Positions 34,456 through 46,005 of a stretch of DNA of 64,000 nt are shown here, in pieces. A model generated the notes under the pieces. It saw nothing but the letters and a program-made list of their open reading frames with translations. It searched no databases and had not been told where the DNA came from. Origin of the DNA: Bipolaris cookei. Lineage: Eukaryota; Ascomycota; Dothideomycetes; Pleosporales; Pleosporaceae. The DNA lies in assembly GCA_002286855.1 (NCBI GenBank), contig NRSV01000028.1, forward strand, positions 124,001 through 188,000, written 5' to 3'. The stretch's first letter is position 1, and each line of letters opens with the position of its first letter. A program made the translations under genes and the position numbers.

Positions 34456-37400
34456 GATGAACGAAAAGGACCAGCGTTACGCCAGCCCATAAGCTAATGT
34501 TAGGTTTACGTTGTACGTCTCTGGGCTCCACCAAATGATTCTAAAGATTGCTGACGATGACGACAACGAATAGTAGGTTCCTGGTAGTGTTTGCGGTTGT
34601 GTACGTGTGTGTTGGTAGGAGGAGCAAAGCAAAGCAAAGCGGATGCAAAGAGCCAACCAAGGTAATGACGGATGACTATGTGCAAGATTGCGTAGTGTTG
34701 CTAAGGTGAGGTGACGTTGATGGGTAAACAACAACAAGGAGGGGGGGTGGGCGGGAGATGAACAGGAGAAGACAGGCGTGAGGAGAGGAGTGAGGTTCGG
34801 ATAGACTAAATGTGCCGAAGAGGGAACCAGTTAACCAGTTGTGAGGTACAGTGGATGATTGACGCTCTAAGTGGTCGATCGAGTCGAGCTATTTGGGAGA
34901 TGGGTCGGGGCCGGGGAGCAGGGGGTGAAACAGGCCAACCACTTGGTCTGATGAGTGACGGTCGTGCTGAGCCACTGACTTTTGCAGGTCGAGCAGGTCG
35001 GGGAGGATAGCGTTGGAGGGATGGTGGATGCGGTCTGGTAGGAGCGAAGTAGGGTCTGAGGGTCTGAGGTACTTTGTCGAGCATGGATGTGCGAGTAGAG
35101 AGAGTTAGCGTGCAACTGTAATGCTAATAACAGGCATCCCTGCTCGGCCCTGGCTGGCGCCGCATCATCGTCCGTGGTAAGGATAGGGATTCCGGGGGCT
35201 TGGGATCAGGATGTACCCTTTGCGTCTGTGACTTGACTGACTACCTGTGCGCTTGACGCCTTGTCGACTCGTGCTGGCGGTGCGCCACATTAACGACCCA
35301 CAGACCACGACGACACCAGAGCTGATCTGATCTAAGGAAGCATGTCTGCCGGAGATTTTAGCGAGCGCCCAAGAAGAAAAAGGACAGTTGCTCCCCCTCA
35401 GGCCCAAATTGCGGATTGCGGCTAGCAGCTAGAGCAGCTAGCTTGACACAAGAAGCACGACACCCGTTCTCGCTGGCAGAGGCGCTAGGATGACGTGTCT
35501 TGCGTGGTGGAAGTAGTTGTCTCTTTGACGTCTTACCTTGTTGTTGCTGCTGCTACTATGCCCTTCTCTCTCCTTCTTTCGCTCTGGCCTCTGGCGCTGG
35601 CTCCGGCTCCGGCTCCGGCTCTGCTTGTGCTCGCCCTGTCTTGGGTCTCGGGCGTCTTGGGTCTCGGGCGTCTTGGGTCTTTGCTTGCTTGCTTGCCTGC
35701 TTTGGGGGGGTGGTGGGTGAGCCGCCGTTGACGAACGAACCAGCCCGTCCGTCCCCCACTCCACTCGGCGGCAGTGATGGCCTTCGTATCTGGCACGCCT
35801 CGGACGGCCGGTGCTGGGTCTCATTTGCTGCCCTCTCGTTTCGTCAGGCCTCAATGCGCGTGCCCAAGACAGGGCTGGCGGGCGGCGGCGACGGCGGCGA
35901 CGGCGTTTGCAGCGAGCAGCGTGGAGCATACAGCAGGGGTGGGCGTGTGCTGCTCCTCTTTTTTGCTCTCACAGTCACGGCCACGATCGTCGAGCGAGAA
36001 GGCAGCATCCGGGGCGTGTTTCCTGCAGCGCTGCCCTCTGCTGGCCAAGGCAGCGAATCAAGGCGACACACAGGCGGTGAACAGCCTCAGGGATTCGCGC
36101 AGACGGTTCGGGTTCGGACGAGGACAAGCGCCATGACATGGAAGATCTGCAGCATGCTCGCCCTGCTCCGGCTATCTCTGACGCCAGACGCGTCGCTACC
36201 GAAGCCTTGCGAACGGCTGACTTCATTGTAGCGGTGCATACATGGTGATGTGTTCACGCCGAGGGCTGCCAACGGCCACTGTGGCTCCACGCCCTGCAAT
36301 ATCTGCCTCGACGGCTCCGGTCAAGCCCCCCCACTGTGGGCTGTGAGCGCCCGGCGATGCACTAGAAGCATGCCATGGCATGCACAGAGGAGCGGTGAAC
36401 TGCGGTGAACTGCCGGCCATGCCATGGGCGTGACGTCTAGCTTGGATGCCGCCGTCGTTGCTTCGGCCTGACCTGTATTCGACCTGGCTTGCCGGCTGTG
36501 TGTGTGCTATGTGCTGTCCTGCTCTGTCTCGTGGCCATGAGCCACGTTGTGCTGCCCTATATTATACAGTACACGACGACGACATCCATCCCGCCCTGCC
36601 AGTGCAGTCCAGTGCAAACATGCGACGACGAGGCGCCACACTGCCAGGTCACATCTGCGTGCGCCGCCCCAGAACACGTCCGCCCGCTATGCTCCATTGC
36701 ATCACTGCCTCGCTGCCAGGCCAAGGGTTCGGATGATGCGCATTAAGCGGTGAGGCCTGCCTGAAGCCGTGCATGCACATACGCTGTTGGTTTGCTATTC
36801 ACGGATGGCTACTGTGAGGTTGGCGGAGACAGATAGAGCACGCCCCCTCTCTTCTCGGCCACGGCCACGGCCACTTGGGGACGGGCTTAGACGTGCATTA
36901 GCCATGAACAGCGTCCCCGTGCGTCCGTGAACGCTCGAGTCAAAGGGGAAAAAAAGGGCTTTTCATCGGCGACATACTTGAAGCACCCGCTTCGTCCCTC
37001 CGGCGGATGCTGCATTACTTGCCTGCACCGGTCCGGCATGCCATAATCAGATTCCCACAAAAAAGCCCATCACAGTCTGGGCCTGCCATGCTCTCTAACA
37101 ATCCGCCGTCCCTGGTAGTTTGTGTGCACGCTTGTACATACTTAATAAGTAACCATCTAAGCATGTCTGAATATATACGCCTGGCTCCGCCGTGTCACAG
37201 CCGCCATGTCTTGTCTGGCTGGCCGCTTTCTTGGCTCGATGCGGATGCACACGTCAATCCGTCGGTGCAGCACAATCCTAACCTCTCTCTGTCTATATAT
37301 ATGTACTTACATACACACATACATGTGCATGTGCCTGTACTTGGACAACTTGGGTATTGCATACAGCGGAGCGGTGAGCCGAGTACAAGCGCCGGCTGCT

Positions 37401-38095
37401 TTCTTCACCACACCATTTATCACATAGTATGTACCAATGTAAGTACTACATACAAGACACCGGCGCCTCTGCCCTCGACCCCCCGTCCGTCCGTCCGCCC
37501 GTAAAACAGTGCCGGTGCAATGTGGTTCTATCCTGGCTGAACAAGCCATGGTTTCGGGCAGGCAATCGGAGCCGACGAGTATTGGCGCGCGGTCCTCGAC
37601 TGAACAGCAGCGCCTCTTGGACCGAATGACCCGGGCAGAGACATTGCCAACGCATGGCGCAGGATCGTCGCTGCAGCTCCCACGGTGACGAGTGCAATGA
37701 TATGAGCGCGTGGGGTCGACGTGAGCAACGGGCGTTCGTCATGTGTTCAGAGACATTCACTCGAGTTGGAGTCGCGCGCCTTGGTGCTCGCTTCACATGC
37801 CCAATCCGGCTGCCCTGCACACCCGCAGCCCTATTCAATGTCTCTTTTCTGCACTACTCCAACTCACACACCCTCAGCCCGCATCGCCAGCGGGTCACCT
37901 GTCAGGACCAGACAAGTCATCGATTTCCCCACTGGGTTCGCTCGCTGCCAGCACGCCAGCACTGCGGTTGCTGCTGCTGCTGCTGTCGCATAACCGCTTT
38001 TAGCCTCGCCCGCCACACCATTAGCGCTCCCCTCGCTCCTCATCTCGCTCTACTAACTCCTGCACTCTCGCCGTCTGGCTAGCTCGCTGGCCATC
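34456..38095. other. 3.6-kb non-coding region upstream of the Myb-like gene and of cofactor B
   Basis: This is the shared upstream region of two divergent genes. It contains pyrimidine- and GC-rich tracts, a GGCTCC run and a 16-bp tandem repeat near 35.6 kb, and no recognisable coding sequence. Open frames such as 35500-36231 plus are composed of low-complexity residues. The long flank resembles that of fungal regulatory genes, which often have extended promoters or leaders. Confidence 0.4.
35599..35690. repeat. Short tandem repeats (GGCTCC and a 16-bp unit)
   Basis: GGCTCC occurs three times in a row at about 35599-35616. A 16-bp unit CTTGGGTCTCGGGCGT is then repeated about 2.6 times from 35640, followed by a TTGC run. 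Confidence 0.75.
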
Positions 38096-40534
38096 ATGTC
38101 TCTTCAAAGCGCGGCAGACGTGCCGCTTCTCATTAGCTCCCCCAACTCGTCCTCTGAGCGTCGTATCTCCCCGTCGTGGTCAATTGCCCATCTCAAGACA
38201 CGCCTCGAGCCTATTACCGGCATTCCCGCCACCTGTCAGCAGCTGTCCTTGCGGGTGGCATCACAGGACCCCGTTGCTCTCGTTGCTGCAGACGAAGAGC
38301 ATACCCAGCTTGCTGCCTTCCCGCTGCAGCCGTATGCCGAGATCACCGTAAGTGCTTCTTCTCATTCTTATTGCATAGCCACTGCCAGCCCTGTCCTTGA
38401 CCCGTTTGATATGCTGTCCTCTCGCCGTCTGCCACATCTCCTTGCCCTTCCTCTCCCCCGGCTTGGCTCCCTACTCCCCTTGAAACTGCTCTACTTACTC
38501 GGTACGTGCATGTACTGTGTCTTCTCTCTTCCTATTCGCTGTTGCGTGTATCCGCATATCCTGCCCTGCCCCGCAATGCACAGTCTATCTTTGTCAGCCT
38601 GGCAGTCGCGGGAAAATCCATCCTTCGGCTCCTCCGCCGTCGTCTGCCCACTTCTGAGCACGGAGCCTTTGGGATGTGCTGAGCAGTGCGTCTCCTGACT
38701 CCAATTGCGTAGTTCTTATTCTTGCCCATTTGCTCTCCTTTTCTTTTGCTCGGCGCCTCGGTCTTATTTGACACTTCATCTTGCCTCACGACACAACCCC
38801 TGCACAGACCGTTCAGCTCCATAGTTCTTCTGACAGGGCTCTGCGAACAAATCAGTGTGCGTACATGGCTTCTTGTGTTGACATGCAATCTCTAGGTTGT
38901 AGATACGCGTCCACCCGCTGCACGTACAGACTTCAATGACCTGTCAGCCGTTGAGAAGTATGAGATGCCGGCGGCAGAGTATGAGCATCGGACCGATAGT
39001 GTTCTTGCTTGGAAGAAGGCTCAAAAGCTTGGGCGATTTGATCCAAACGCTCCCAGCATAGAACAACAAAAGATCCGCGCCTCAGAGCGTGAAGTAGAAG
39101 AAAGAGGTAAGCGTAACCGTCTCCTTTGCAGGTCTTGGGCCACGTACTCGTACGATAGTGGTGGCTGTGTTCCGTGGAAGAAAAGCAATTATGGGGCCAA
39201 TTGACAATTGCGGGTATTGTTCTGGTTCAATCTACACCATTCCTCCACGCGTAATGTACATGCCTCAAACAGTTCCCAAAGCCGCGGCTATACATATCCG
39301 ACTCGAAGACCTCGCCACGGACATCATGTCAGAAGGTTTCATCCAGTCATGAAGCATCGACAAGGAAGTAAGCATGTAAGACAAGCACTTTCTAGACCTG
39401 ATGCCGTCTCACCGAACCGGTCGTACAAAATATCCTCTTTTCAGCAGCCTGCATGAGACCCTGGGCCCCCTTTGGCCAGGGGCCCAATACTACCTGTGAC
39501 GGCGTCTGGACACGTCAAATCGACAATAGTAAACTGGCAATCGAGTATTGCAGGTTTCAGTTGCCTCGGGGGATCGTTTATATCTCTCGCTTTAACACTC
39601 TCGCCTCGCTTCCCGTCCCGCTGGGAGCTAAGGATCGGAACGAGACTCCCCGAAACTCAAATGCAATGATAAATCCACCTGTCACCATCCTCGCCCTCCC
39701 AACTTCCTTGACTTGATACTTGGTCGCCACAAGCCACGCTTGCAATGAGGAACTGAATGCCTGCGGCAACATGGTGATGATACTCGGCGGGTAGCGGGGC
39801 GTGTATCAATTGTCGTGCGCTACAGCCTTGAGGCTTGTATTGGAGCGAGGATATCGCTTGTGCGTCTAGACAATCAACGCCGCAGCGCATCGCGGCTGGA
39901 ACATGCCGCTGGTCCCGCCTGTGCATCGTCGGTTCGTGACCGTATCCCCCCGTTTGGGTCTCAGTGCCCCTCACAACGGGCGCCTCACATGTGGCAACTC
40001 TGTGTGCCAGAGGGTGCAGATTGGCGGCTTAGGACCTGCGCGACACAAAAGCCAATCACTCGGAACCATCTCGCTCGATTATCGTCGCTACCATTTGCTC
40101 CTTTGTACACAAGGTTGAGGTTCAAACAGAGTTAGGCTCCGCTCCATAGCAAGGGGGTGGCCACTTTTATTTTCGCTACTCATGAGCAAATCCGGACATA
40201 CACTTTACTGACTGACCCACACCAATACTCGAAGAGCGATCACTGACAGATTTCACTAGGTCTATCTGTATCGAGTCGTGTCCGCCTACTACCCGAGTCG
40301 GATGCACGCCGCGGCACAGTGTCGTACATTGGGTTGATCCCAGAGATCCCGGGCATAGGTGTCTGGGTGGGGGTCACTCTTGACGAGCCGACGGGGAAGA
40401 ATGATGGTTCCGTCAAGGGCAAGCGATACTTCGAGTGTGGCAATAACTACGGCGTGTTTGTGCGGCCCGAGCGATGCGAAGCTGGCGATTTCCCGCCTCT
40501 TGACATGGCTGATGAGGATCTTGAGGAGTTGTGA
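38096..40534 (+). CDS. Tubulin-folding cofactor B (CAP-Gly protein, Alp11/Alf1 type)
   Basis: Three exons, 38096-38347, 38896-39106 and 40260-40534; 245 aa, the usual length of the family. An N-terminal ubiquitin-like domain (to about residue 85) ends EITVVDTRPP across the first junction. A helical linker follows (DFNDLSAVEKYEMPAAEYEHR, then FDPNAPS). The C-terminal CAP-Gly domain has the signature GKNDGSVKGKRYF and GNNYGVFVRPE. The last residues are acidic and end in EEL, which in this family mimics the tubulin tail. The protein would bind alpha-tubulin during folding and help to dissociate dimers, in the cytosol. Introns of 548 and 1153 nt are very long for this genome. Confidence 0.9.
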
Positions 40535-40737
40535 AGTCATGTGTTCTGCTCAAGGCCTACACATACAATATATGCAAAACTTTTGATTCTTGTAGCAAAT
40601 CAATATCACATGTTTCCTCCACAGAAATTGTACATCGAGATCCACCAATCTACATCTACTTGAAATCTTGAATAAACATGATAAAACATCTGAACACAAA
40701 AACCTTGGCATTATGTCCCTCTGTGAACCACAACCCC

Positions 40738-40759
40738 CCCATCCCCCCCCCCCCCTCCT
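40738..40759. repeat. C-rich homopolymer tract
   Basis: An almost uninterrupted run of C on the plus strand between the 3' ends of the convergent cofactor B and dihydropyrimidinase genes. Confidence 0.7.
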
Positions 40760-40782
40760 CCCCCAGCCTATCCAACACTCTA

Positions 40783-42264
40783 CTACAACGGCAAAACCCA
40801 CTCGCCCTCGTTTCTCGGCTTAGCAAGACTACTCTGCTCCCTCTTGACAAACCGCCCGTACCCCTTCTGCCCCTGCAGTCCCCCATTCTCCCTATCCCAC
40901 ACCACCCTCCCCCTCAAAACCGTATATCGCGGCCATTGCGTCATGGCCCGTCCTTCAAACGGCGTATAATCCACATCATGATGCAGCATCTCATTCCTCA
41001 GCACAAACGGCTCCATCTTCCCCTCTGGATACCACACCACCACGTCCGCGTCCGACATTCCCTCTTTCAACGCGCCCTTTTGCGGGTAAAGCCCATACAG
41101 CCTCGCCGGATTTGACGCCGTGAGTTCCACGAATTTAGGTAAGGGAAGGCGATCCGCGCCGAGGGTGAGCGCGAGCCGCGTTTCGATTCCTGGGCAGCCG
41201 TTGGGGATGTATTTGAAGTGGCCGAGTGGGTACTCAGGGGAGATGCTGGATTTCTTGCCGGAGACGGTGTCGTTGTAGCGGAAGGGACAGTGATCCGATG
41301 ATAAGATTGTAAACGTTCCATTTGCCAACCCCGTCCAGATGGCATCGCAGTCTGCTTCGCTGGCGCGGGGAGGGGGTGAGCATACGCATTTTGCGCCTTC
41401 GAAGCCTGGAGCGGCGAGGTGTTGAGAGGTTAGGAAGAGATATTGCGGACAGGTTTCTGCGTAGATGGGGAGACCGCGGTCCTGCGCGGATTTTATGTGG
41501 GATGTTGCGGAGGGAGTGGAGACGTGGACGATTAGGATGGGGGTGTCCATGAATTCGGAGAGGGAGATTGCGCGGTAGGTTGCTTCTGTTTCGGCCATAG
41601 GCGGGTGGGATGAGCCGTGGTATTTTGGGGCGAAGAGTTTGCGCTTTTCGAGTTGGGCGGTCATCCAGTCGATTACTTGGCCGTTTTCCGCGTGGATCAT
41701 GGTTGTGATGGAGTGTTTGCGGGCTTCCAGGAGGATGTCGAGGATTTGGCCGTCGTGGAGTTGGAGGGCTTCGTAAGTCATGTAGATTTTGAGGGAGGAA
41801 ATGCCTTCGGTGCGGAGGGTTGGGAATTCTGATAAGGCTTTTTCAGAAGGGTTGCCGACGATTATGTGGAAGGAGTAGTCGATGTAACAATTGTCTTTGG
41901 CTCGTTCATGAGTTGCGGCTAGTGTGTCAAGAAGGGTATCTTCAGTCTTTTTTTGAGGCGCAAATGTGATCATGGTCGTTGTGCCTCCACATACGGCTGA
42001 TCGGCTGCCTGTCTCGTAGTTGTCTGCTGTTGATCCCTGACCAAATAACGGAGGTTCTTGGAGATGGACATGTGCATCTACACCTCCTGGCATCACGTAT
42101 CCGCCCTCAGCATCTATTGTCTTTGTTGCTTTGGCATCTCCCAGACCCCTTCTTGGGACTACTTTTACAATCTTCTCATCCTTGATGGCAATATCCAACT
42201 CTTGAATGTCGGTTTCCGAAACCACTACGCCATTGATGATGACTAGATCATATTCTGCAGCCAT
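40783..42264 (-). CDS. Dihydropyrimidinase (hydantoinase family)
   Basis: Single-exon gene of 493 aa on the minus strand, normal length for the family. The amidohydrolase metal site is complete: HVH (His65, His67), the Lys that is carboxylated (SSLKIYMTY, Lys159), HAEN (His191), VHVS (His247) and SSDHCP (Asp324). The closest family is dihydropyrimidinase/D-hydantoinase, which opens the ring of dihydrouracil and dihydrothymine to N-carbamoyl-beta-amino acids, the second step of reductive pyrimidine breakdown. Allantoinase is less likely given the overall pattern. It is transcribed divergently from the M20 hydrolase at 42643, which fits the next step. The start ATG is the first in frame. Confidence 0.9.
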   Translation of the reverse strand: MAAEYDLVIINGVVVSETDIQELDIAIKDEKIVKVVPRRGLGDAKATKTIDAEGGYVMPGGVDAHVHLQEPPLFGQGSTADNYETGSRSAVCGGTTTMITFAPQKKTEDTLLDTLAATHERAKDNCYIDYSFHIIVGNPSEKALSEFPTLRTEGISSLKIYMTYEALQLHDGQILDILLEARKHSITTMIHAENGQVIDWMTAQLEKRKLFAPKYHGSSHPPMAETEATYRAISLSEFMDTPILIVHVSTPSATSHIKSAQDRGLPIYAETCPQYLFLTSQHLAAPGFEGAKCVCSPPPRASEADCDAIWTGLANGTFTILSSDHCPFRYNDTVSGKKSSISPEYPLGHFKYIPNGCPGIETRLALTLGADRLPLPKFVELTASNPARLYGLYPQKGALKEGMSDADVVVWYPEGKMEPFVLRNEMLHHDVDYTPFEGRAMTQWPRYTVLRGRVVWDRENGGLQGQKGYGRFVKREQSSLAKPRNEGEWVLPL

Positions 42265-42642
42265 TGCGTCTTGGTCTTTCTCAATCCTTGGAAATAAATA
42301 ACAAGAGAAATCGGGTGGATAGAAGCGTTCGCAGATTCATGTCGTCGGTTGTCGTGGTAGTTGGAGGAAGGCTAGTCCAAGATAGTGAGGTGCATATCTC
42401 AACCCCTCATTCACATCTGCCCCACCTTTGCTCCTCCACACCTTATCAGCGACTGAACACGTAGAGTTGGAGTAAGTAAAAATAATGTGCGGAGCTCTGT
42501 ACAGTCATATAATTCTGTCATACCTAGCAAACACACGCTTTTCGGCTGGATGTACGTTAGAAAGCGTTGGACCACTGTTTATATACCTCCTTTGAAGCCA
42601 TAACACCATTGAAGCATCAAAACTTGCATTACAGTCGTCACA
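42265..42642. promoter_or_regulatory. Shared divergent promoter of the pyrimidine-catabolism pair
   Basis: The 378-bp gap separates two genes transcribed away from each other. Two HGATAR-type motifs are visible: AGATAG at 42380-42385 and, on the minus strand, TGATAA (TTATCA at 42443-42448). These match binding sites of fungal nitrogen-control GATA factors such as AreA. A TATA-like TTTATATA at 42578-42585 lies about 60 bp before the right-hand start, and an A/T-rich element (AAATAAATAA, about 42292) lies near the left-hand start. Regulation by nitrogen source is inferred. Confidence 0.45.
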
Positions 42643-43987
42643 ATGACCTCCAATTCTCTAAAAATCAATGGAGACAGACTGAACAGTACTCTACAAGATA
42701 CCTGCACACAATATGGTGCTCTTGCAGCCCCCTCAACGGGCATGTGTCGTCTCACTCTCACCCCAGAAGATCAAGCCGCGCGAGACTGGCTAGTCGCGGA
42801 ATGCAAGAGTCTGGGATGCGAAATCAAAATTGATCAAATGGGAAATATCTTTGCGATCCGTGAAGGCACCGCCAAGGACAAGAAACCAATTGGTATGGGT
42901 AGTCATATGGATACACAGCCTGCGGGTGGGAGGTACTGGCACACTCTACAACATCAATCCCCAGTTCGGGCGGACTTACTAACTCAAACCTAGATACGAC
43001 GGTATTCTAGGCGTCCAAGCCGCCCTCGAAGTCCTCCGTACCCTCCACGAAAACAACATCTCAACCCACTGTCCCCTCGCCCTGATAAACTGGACCAACG
43101 AAGAAGGCGCCCGTTTCCCCGGCGCAATGATGTCCTCGGGAGTATGGAGCCAGCACTCCAGCACACCCCTCTCAACCTGCTGGTCTATCTTGGATCCCGC
43201 GGGTATAACCCTTAAAGACGCTCTCCAGCAAATAAACTATCTCGGCGAAACACCATGCTCGCATATCGACAACCCCCTTCACTGCCACTTCGAACTTCAC
43301 ATCGAGCAAGGCCCGCTTCTCGAGCGCGCCCAAAAGAGCGTCGGCATCGTCGAATCAGTCCAGGGAATGCAATGGTACGCCATCCACGTGCTTGGAAAAG
43401 AAGGCCACTCAGGCACAACACCCATGCCCGACCGATCAGATGCGCTCGTCACTACCTCGCGCCTCATCACCGCCGTCCGCGATACAGCGCTGCAGACCGA
43501 ACTCGGCGTTGCGACCGTCGGAGTTATAAAAAGCGATACTGCGTCTCAAGCTACGATACCCGCTGGCGTGAATTTTATAATCGATATAAGATGCTCGACG
43601 GATGCGTTGGTGGCGCAGCTTTCCACTGAGATTTTCGCGGCGTTCGATAGGATCATCAGTGAGGAAAAGAATGGCACGAGCTACAAGGTGCAGCGTACGT
43701 GGGGTCTACCAGAGTCAAAGTTTCATCCGAATTGCATCGAGGCTGTGCGGGGCGCAGCGGTCAAGCTTGTTGGTGAGGACCAGGTCATGAGTATGATGAG
43801 TAGAGCGGGACACGATAGTGCGTGGACGAGTCGCGTGGTACCTACGAGTATGATTTTTGTGCCGAGCAGAGATGGGATTAGTCATAATCCGGAGGAGTAT
43901 ACGAGTCCGGAGCATTGTGCGTTGGGGGCGCAGGTGCTGCTTGATGCGGTGTTGGCGTATGATGAGATGGTTGCAAAGGGGGTTTAG
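42643..43987 (+). CDS. M20-family N-carbamoyl amino acid hydrolase (beta-ureidopropionase-like)
   Basis: Two exons, 42643-42932 and 42994-43987, with a 61-nt intron; 427 aa. Metallopeptidase M20 motifs are present: GSHMDTQPAGGR with His88 and Asp90, Asp99 after the junction (RYDGILG), NEEGARF with Glu133/Glu134, ELHIEQGP, and AGHDSAW near the C-terminus together with SHNPEEY. This is the subgroup of N-carbamoyl-L-amino acid hydrolases, allantoate amidohydrolases and the yeast-type beta-alanine synthase (Pyd3). Next to dihydropyrimidinase, cleavage of N-carbamoyl-beta-alanine to beta-alanine, CO2 and ammonia is the most likely reaction. Allantoate or other ureido substrates cannot be excluded from sequence. 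Confidence 0.86.
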
Positions 43988-44214
43988 TAGAGGGGAAAAA
44001 AGGGGAGTTAGGGGGTTAGGGAGGGATGTGAGAAGAAGAATACATTTCCATTTCAAATGGTGTATATGGTATGTAAAAATGGCCCAAGCAATATGGAGTC
44101 GAAGAAGTTTATATACAAAGAATATCTCCCCCGTCGTGTAAGAATCTTAGATCACCAAGCCACCGTAACCCCCCCGTCTCTTTCGTTCAGAATCGTTTGT
44201 GGTATTCAAGTCTT

Positions 44215-45010
44215 TTAACCAGAGTAGACAGCAGGGCCAGGGCTGACGTACTTGAAGCTCGAGTCGTAGATGGCCTTTGTGAAGAGCGGGTCGCTGATCT
44301 TGTAGCCGCCGGGGAAGCTGACACCAGAGGGCGTAGCACTGCCTCCTCCAGTAACCTTAACCTGGAAGCAGCTGACGTAGGGCTGAGGGCTTCCAGCGCC
44401 GGCGTGTAGTGCAATAGCCTCGGCGCGGACAAGGTAGTCACCAGAAGCAAGGCTCTTGGGAACAGTGAAGGAGCGCTTGCCGCAGTTTGCGTTGAGGATC
44501 TCAGTTCCCCATGAGGCGGTGGTACCAGTGTATCCGTCCTCAGCGACCTTGAAGAAAGAGCCAGAGCTGGCGGTTTTGGCATCGCTGACCTTGGCCATGT
44601 AAATAAGAACCGGGCCGTAGTGGTTGCCGCCGATGGCAGGCTGCGAGCAGGAGCGCGCGCCGGGTTGAGCGTGCATCTCAACGGTGAGAGAGGTACCGGC
44701 TGAGTTTAATGTTAGCCAATGTCTATTGCATAGTACCAAGCGCGGAATGGAGATGGTGTTGTTCTCCCCTTCTTGGAGTGGAGGTTTGGGGATATTGAGA
44801 CTTACCAGCAACTTCGCAGACACCGGATGAGGCAGCAGGACCACGACCACAGAACATGTCGGACGAAGACAGGCTGTCAATAGGGCTGTTATCCTTGACA
44901 GTGCGCGTGCAGCTGGTCGCCTTGTCCTGGCTTCCAACCCACAGCTGCTGCCATGTCGAGTGGGCAGAGGCGGTGGTCGCAGCAGCGAGGAAGATGGTGA
45001 AGTACTTCAT
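44215..45010 (-). CDS. AA9 lytic polysaccharide monooxygenase (former GH61)
   Basis: Two exons on the minus strand, 45010-44806 and 44699-44215, with a 106-nt intron; 229 aa. A clear signal peptide ends in ASA, leaving His17 as the mature N-terminus, the first copper ligand of the histidine brace. The second ligand is His95 in GGNHYGPV. The Gln and Tyr of the site lie in the segment SPQPYVSCFQVKV. Cys residues for the usual disulfides are present. There is no CBM1 and no linker, so this is a single-domain enzyme. The family cleaves cellulose or hemicelluloses oxidatively outside the cell. An AATAAATAAG element about 85 bp upstream could serve as the TATA box. Confidence 0.9.
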
Positions 45011-46005
45011 AATTTCGACGGAGAGTTGATGTGAGAGTGTTTGAAAGTGATCGTCTGTGTCGTACTGCTTAATTTCAAGGCAGAAGGCTGCTCTTATTTA
45101 TTCCTCATACTGCTGAACCCCCATCTTGCTGGCTGGCACCAAGTAATCTAACAGCAACGGCTTTGTCCCGGGCCGTCATACCAGTAGCGCTACTCCACCA
45201 AGTATCTCGCCAATTCTTGATTCTGCGTGACTTGTGGCTCTTAGCCATTGTTTGTCACACATGTAGATTGCGTCGCTCCAACCAAGCTTTCTTGGCACCT
45301 GTCAGGAAGCGCGTGCTCATCAGCACTCAATTTACACCCATGTTTACTATTCGCCGATACAGCACTCCACGCCCCGGAATTTGCCTGATTGGGCACGGTA
45401 TTGGTTTTTTGGTCGGGTGTTGCATCAACCGGCGTCGTTTCGGATGCAGTGGTGCCCCGCAATATGAGACTGGATTTATTAGGCATGGTCATTTGGACGA
45501 CACCGTTGTGGCGATGGAAGACACCGGGTAAGCGATGTAATCTGATTTTTTATTGATGCTAGGACATCCAAGCCTTGGAGGCTCTATGCGCAGTCTTTTC
45601 TGTCAACTCATTGTAGTCGACAAAACAGAGCGTGGCGATTGGTAAGTCAGCATCCTAGACATGGGGCACCCACTAGACCCACCTCATCAATATTCGAAAC
45701 ATAGCAAAGCCACTATAGCACTATTGGTCGCCTCTGTGTTTCCAACGCCTAGACGAGATCTCCCGGCTTCGAGGCCGACACACCGGTTCGCGAACATATT
45801 GAAGATGCAAAAGAACGTCATTAGCGGAGGCTTTCATTTCTGTGCGACCAGATTAGATTGAATGTTTTCGCATTCCGACCTGCTGCTGCAACCCCTTAGT
45901 CGTGTCCCGGGTTTCATTGGCGCCTCTTCCGTACAGTGGTGGCGACGACGGCGCCAATCTATCGTGCTGCACGATCGAGGCGAAACGTGACCTTGTCTAT
46001 ACCCT
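45011..46005. other. Intergenic region between the AA9 gene and the DHH gene
   Basis: About 1 kb. The left end is the AA9 promoter and the right end the 3' side of the DHH gene. A 122-codon open frame at 45163-45531 plus shows no domain and is not called. Confidence 0.4.

Noticed and set aside
35500..36231. 243-codon open frame on the plus strand
   Set aside because: Made of Cys, Gly-Ser and Leu runs from simple repeats, with competing open frames in other phases.
39760..39900. Possible box C/D snoRNA in the long cofactor B intron (GTGATGA)
   Set aside because: No matching D box at a suitable distance and no terminal stem.
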